NCBI GenBank assembly: GCA_030532405.1 | Contig: JAUNLF010000007.1 | Span: 1 to 64,000 of the forward strand | From: Actinomycetaceae bacterium | GTDB lineage: Bacteria > Actinomycetota > Actinomycetes > Actinomycetales > Actinomycetaceae | DNA: 64,000 bases | Direction: 5' to 3' | Shown: positions 62,320 through 64,000 of the stretch, in pieces | Layout: every line of letters begins with the position of its first letter | How positions within the stretch are numbered: position 1 is the stretch's first letter | Notes under the pieces: generated by a model | Seen by the model: the letters and a program-made list of their open reading frames with translations, nothing else | Database searches by the model: none | What the model was told of the DNA's origin: nothing | Program-made: the position numbers and the translations under genes

Positions 62320-64000
62320 ATGACCATTCGCGAAGACATCCGAAATGTCGCGATCGTTGCTCACGTGGACCATGGCAAGACAACCATGGTTGATGCCATG
62401 CTGTGGCAGTCCGGCGTGTTCTCTGATCACGACACCGTGGAGTCCCGCGGCGTGCGCGTCATGGACTCAGGCGACCTGGAGCGTGAGAAGGGCATCACGA
62501 TCCTCGCCAAGAATACGGCCGTGCACTACCGCGGCCCGTCCGCACAAAAGCTCGGTGTGGAAGACGGCATCACCATCAACGTTGTGGATACGCCCGGTCA
62601 CGCCGATTTTGGCGGCGAGGTCGAGCGTGCCCTCTCGATGGTCGATGGCGTGCTACTCCTCGTGGACGCGGCCGAAGGGCCCCTACCGCAAACCAGGTTC
62701 GTCCTCCGAAAGGCTCTAGGAGCGCAACTACCAGTTGTCGTAGTTGTCAACAAGGTTGATAGGCCGGACTCGCGCATCGAAGAGGTCGTGGACGAAACCA
62801 CGGACCTGCTACTCTCCCTGGCAGAAGACCTACAAAATGAGGGTCACGACGTCGACCTCGACGCCCTCCTAGACGTCCCCGTACTTTATGCGTCGGCAAA
62901 GATGGGGCGATCATCGCTGGAACAACCCGCGCTCGGTGAAGTGCCCGAAACCGGCCTCGAACCCCTATTTGAAACGCTACTATCAAGGATTCCGGGACCT
63001 TCATACGACGAGGGCGCCCCTTTGCAGGCGCACGTGACAAACCTGGACGCATCACCGTTCCTCGGAAGGATTGCGCTACTTCGCATCCACAACGGCGAGC
63101 TGCGCAAGGGACAGAATGTTGGCTGGGCGCGCGCTGACGGGTCGATCACGTCAGTGAAAATCACGGAGCTGTTGAAAACTGAAGGACTCGACCGTGTCCC
63201 CGCCGAAGTCGCATCCGCGGGTGACATCGTCGCCGTCGCCGGTATCCCTGACATTACGATCGGGGAGAGCCTCGTCGACCTCGAAGATCCACATCCACTC
63301 CCGCTGATTACCGTTGACGATCCGGCGATCTCCATCACGGTCGGCACCAACACGTCACCCATGGCGGGGCGCGAGAAAAACACGAAGGTCACGGCGCGAC
63401 AAGTGAAGGACCGCCTGGACCGCGAGCTGATCGGCAACGTGTCACTACGCGTCCTACCCACCGAGAGGCCCGACGCGTGGGAGGTGCAAGGCCGCGGCGA
63501 GCTCGCCCTCGCAATCCTCGTAGAACAAATGCGCCGCGAAGGCTTCGAGCTGACGGTCGGGAAGCCGCAGGTCGTTACCCGCGAAATTGAGGGCGTACGA
63601 CACGAACCCATGGAACACCTCACGGTGGACGTGCCGGAGGAATACCTCGGAGAGGTCACTCAGTTGCTCGCCGCACGCAAGGGGCGCATGGACAACATGG
63701 CGAATCACGGCACCGGTTGGGTACGCCTAGAGTTCGTGGTGCCGGCGCGTGGACTGATCGGGTTCAGGACCCGGTTCATGACGGAAACGCGCGGCACGGG
63801 GATCGCGTCGTCGTACGCCGCGGGGTATGAGCCGTGGCATGGGACGATCGTCTCTCGCAATACCGGTTCTCTGGTGGCGGACAGGGCGGGGCAGGCAACT
63901 CCGTACGCGATGATCAACCTGCAGGAGCGCGGCACGTTCCTCGTCCAGCCCGGCACCGAAGTGTACGAGGGGCAGGTTGTGGGTGAAAACTCGCGCAACG
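62320..64000 (+). CDS. typA: Ribosome-associated GTPase TypA/BipA (3' end outside the window)
   Basis: Runs off the right edge after 560 codons. The family is about 610-640 residues long, so the last 50-80 are missing. The G1 loop AHVDHGKTTMVDAM (about residues 14-27), the switch I/II region DLEREKGITILAKNTAV and VVDTPGHADFGGEVERAL, and NKVDRPDSR are all in order. EF-G-like domains II, III and V follow, with the BipA-specific GTGIASSYAAGYEPWHG and, at the edge, VVGENSRN. BipA binds 70S ribosomes and helps assembly and stress growth. The start ATG 62320 has GGGAGA upstream. Confidence 0.95.
   Translation, partial: MTIREDIRNVAIVAHVDHGKTTMVDAMLWQSGVFSDHDTVESRGVRVMDSGDLEREKGITILAKNTAVHYRGPSAQKLGVEDGITINVVDTPGHADFGGEVERALSMVDGVLLLVDAAEGPLPQTRFVLRKALGAQLPVVVVVNKVDRPDSRIEEVVDETTDLLLSLAEDLQNEGHDVDLDALLDVPVLYASAKMGRSSLEQPALGEVPETGLEPLFETLLSRIPGPSYDEGAPLQAHVTNLDASPFLGRIALLRIHNGELRKGQNVGWARADGSITSVKITELLKTEGLDRVPAEVASAGDIVAVAGIPDITIGESLVDLEDPHPLPLITVDDPAISITVGTNTSPMAGREKNTKVTARQVKDRLDRELIGNVSLRVLPTERPDAWEVQGRGELALAILVEQMRREGFELTVGKPQVVTREIEGVRHEPMEHLTVDVPEEYLGEVTQLLAARKGRMDNMANHGTGWVRLEFVVPARGLIGFRTRFMTETRGTGIASSYAAGYEPWHGTIVSRNTGSLVADRAGQATPYAMINLQERGTFLVQPGTEVYEGQVVGENSRN

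Overview
The window looks like a chromosomal segment of a moderately high-G+C actinobacterium (Actinomycetota), perhaps a member of the Actinomycetaceae or a relative. I cannot name the genus. The grounds are the gene order pth-mfd-lipoprotein-eno-divIC-DUF501-ppx, the greA / hemolysin III / short-chain Z-prenyl synthase cluster known from mycobacteria, a Trp-rich leader peptide of actinobacterial type, many GTG starts, and several genes that seem to be transcribed without a leader. There is no prophage, transposase, rRNA operon or CRISPR array.

Layout. 1-6.2 kb: purU, then a tryptophan operon (trpL attenuator, trpD, fused trpCF, trpB, trpA) with no trpE or trpG. 6.3-11.4 kb: two overlapping YhgE/Pip-type membrane proteins. 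11.4-13.8 kb: a ZTP riboswitch in front of glyA-folD. 13.8-18.2 kb: exonuclease III, then a minus-strand DeoR regulator / GpsA-like dehydrogenase / FGGY kinase unit. 18.3-23.4 kb: YihY, an RNA ligase-like protein, galT-galK and an orphan ParD-like antitoxin. 23.5-32 kb: housekeeping genes pth, mfd, a small lipoprotein, eno, divIC, a DUF501 gene and ppx. 32-37.5 kb: nhaA, an unusual tRNA with anticodon UAA, a Bax-inhibitor-like protein, FKBP, msrA and an AI-2E-type permease. 37.5-49.8 kb: greA, hemolysin III, prenyl synthase, a PfkB kinase, xseB/xseA, ispH, rmuC, ychF and a ZIP transporter. 50.9-59.5 kb: a persulfide dioxygenase-rhodanese and an oligopeptide ABC transporter. 61-64 kb: a PH-domain-like membrane protein and the start of typA.

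The left 37 kb is compact. From 37.5 kb on, many intergenic gaps are long and filled with tandem repeats. The most striking family has an 84-bp period and alternating inverted copies of a core TTCAGACCCAAA. It forms three arrays (46.7-47.4, 50.1-50.7 and 60.2-60.8 kb) and one isolated hairpin with perfect 16-bp arms (48.8 kb). I do not recognise this family, and it is the best candidate here for something undescribed. A second genome-scale signal is the 7-mer GAGGGCG/CGCCCTC. I counted roughly 90 copies by eye, several times the base-composition expectation. It sits next to A+T-rich patches between genes, and twice as inverted pairs that form terminator hairpins, much as DNA uptake sequences do in Neisseria.

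Regulation that can be read from the sequence includes a classic trp attenuator, a ZTP riboswitch, a CsoR/CstR-type operator in front of the sulfide gene, several palindromes around the gal genes, paired TTACG-N4-CGTAA operators in front of hemolysin III, and at least eight genes whose start codon lies 5-7 nt after a -10 hexamer, suggesting leaderless mRNAs.
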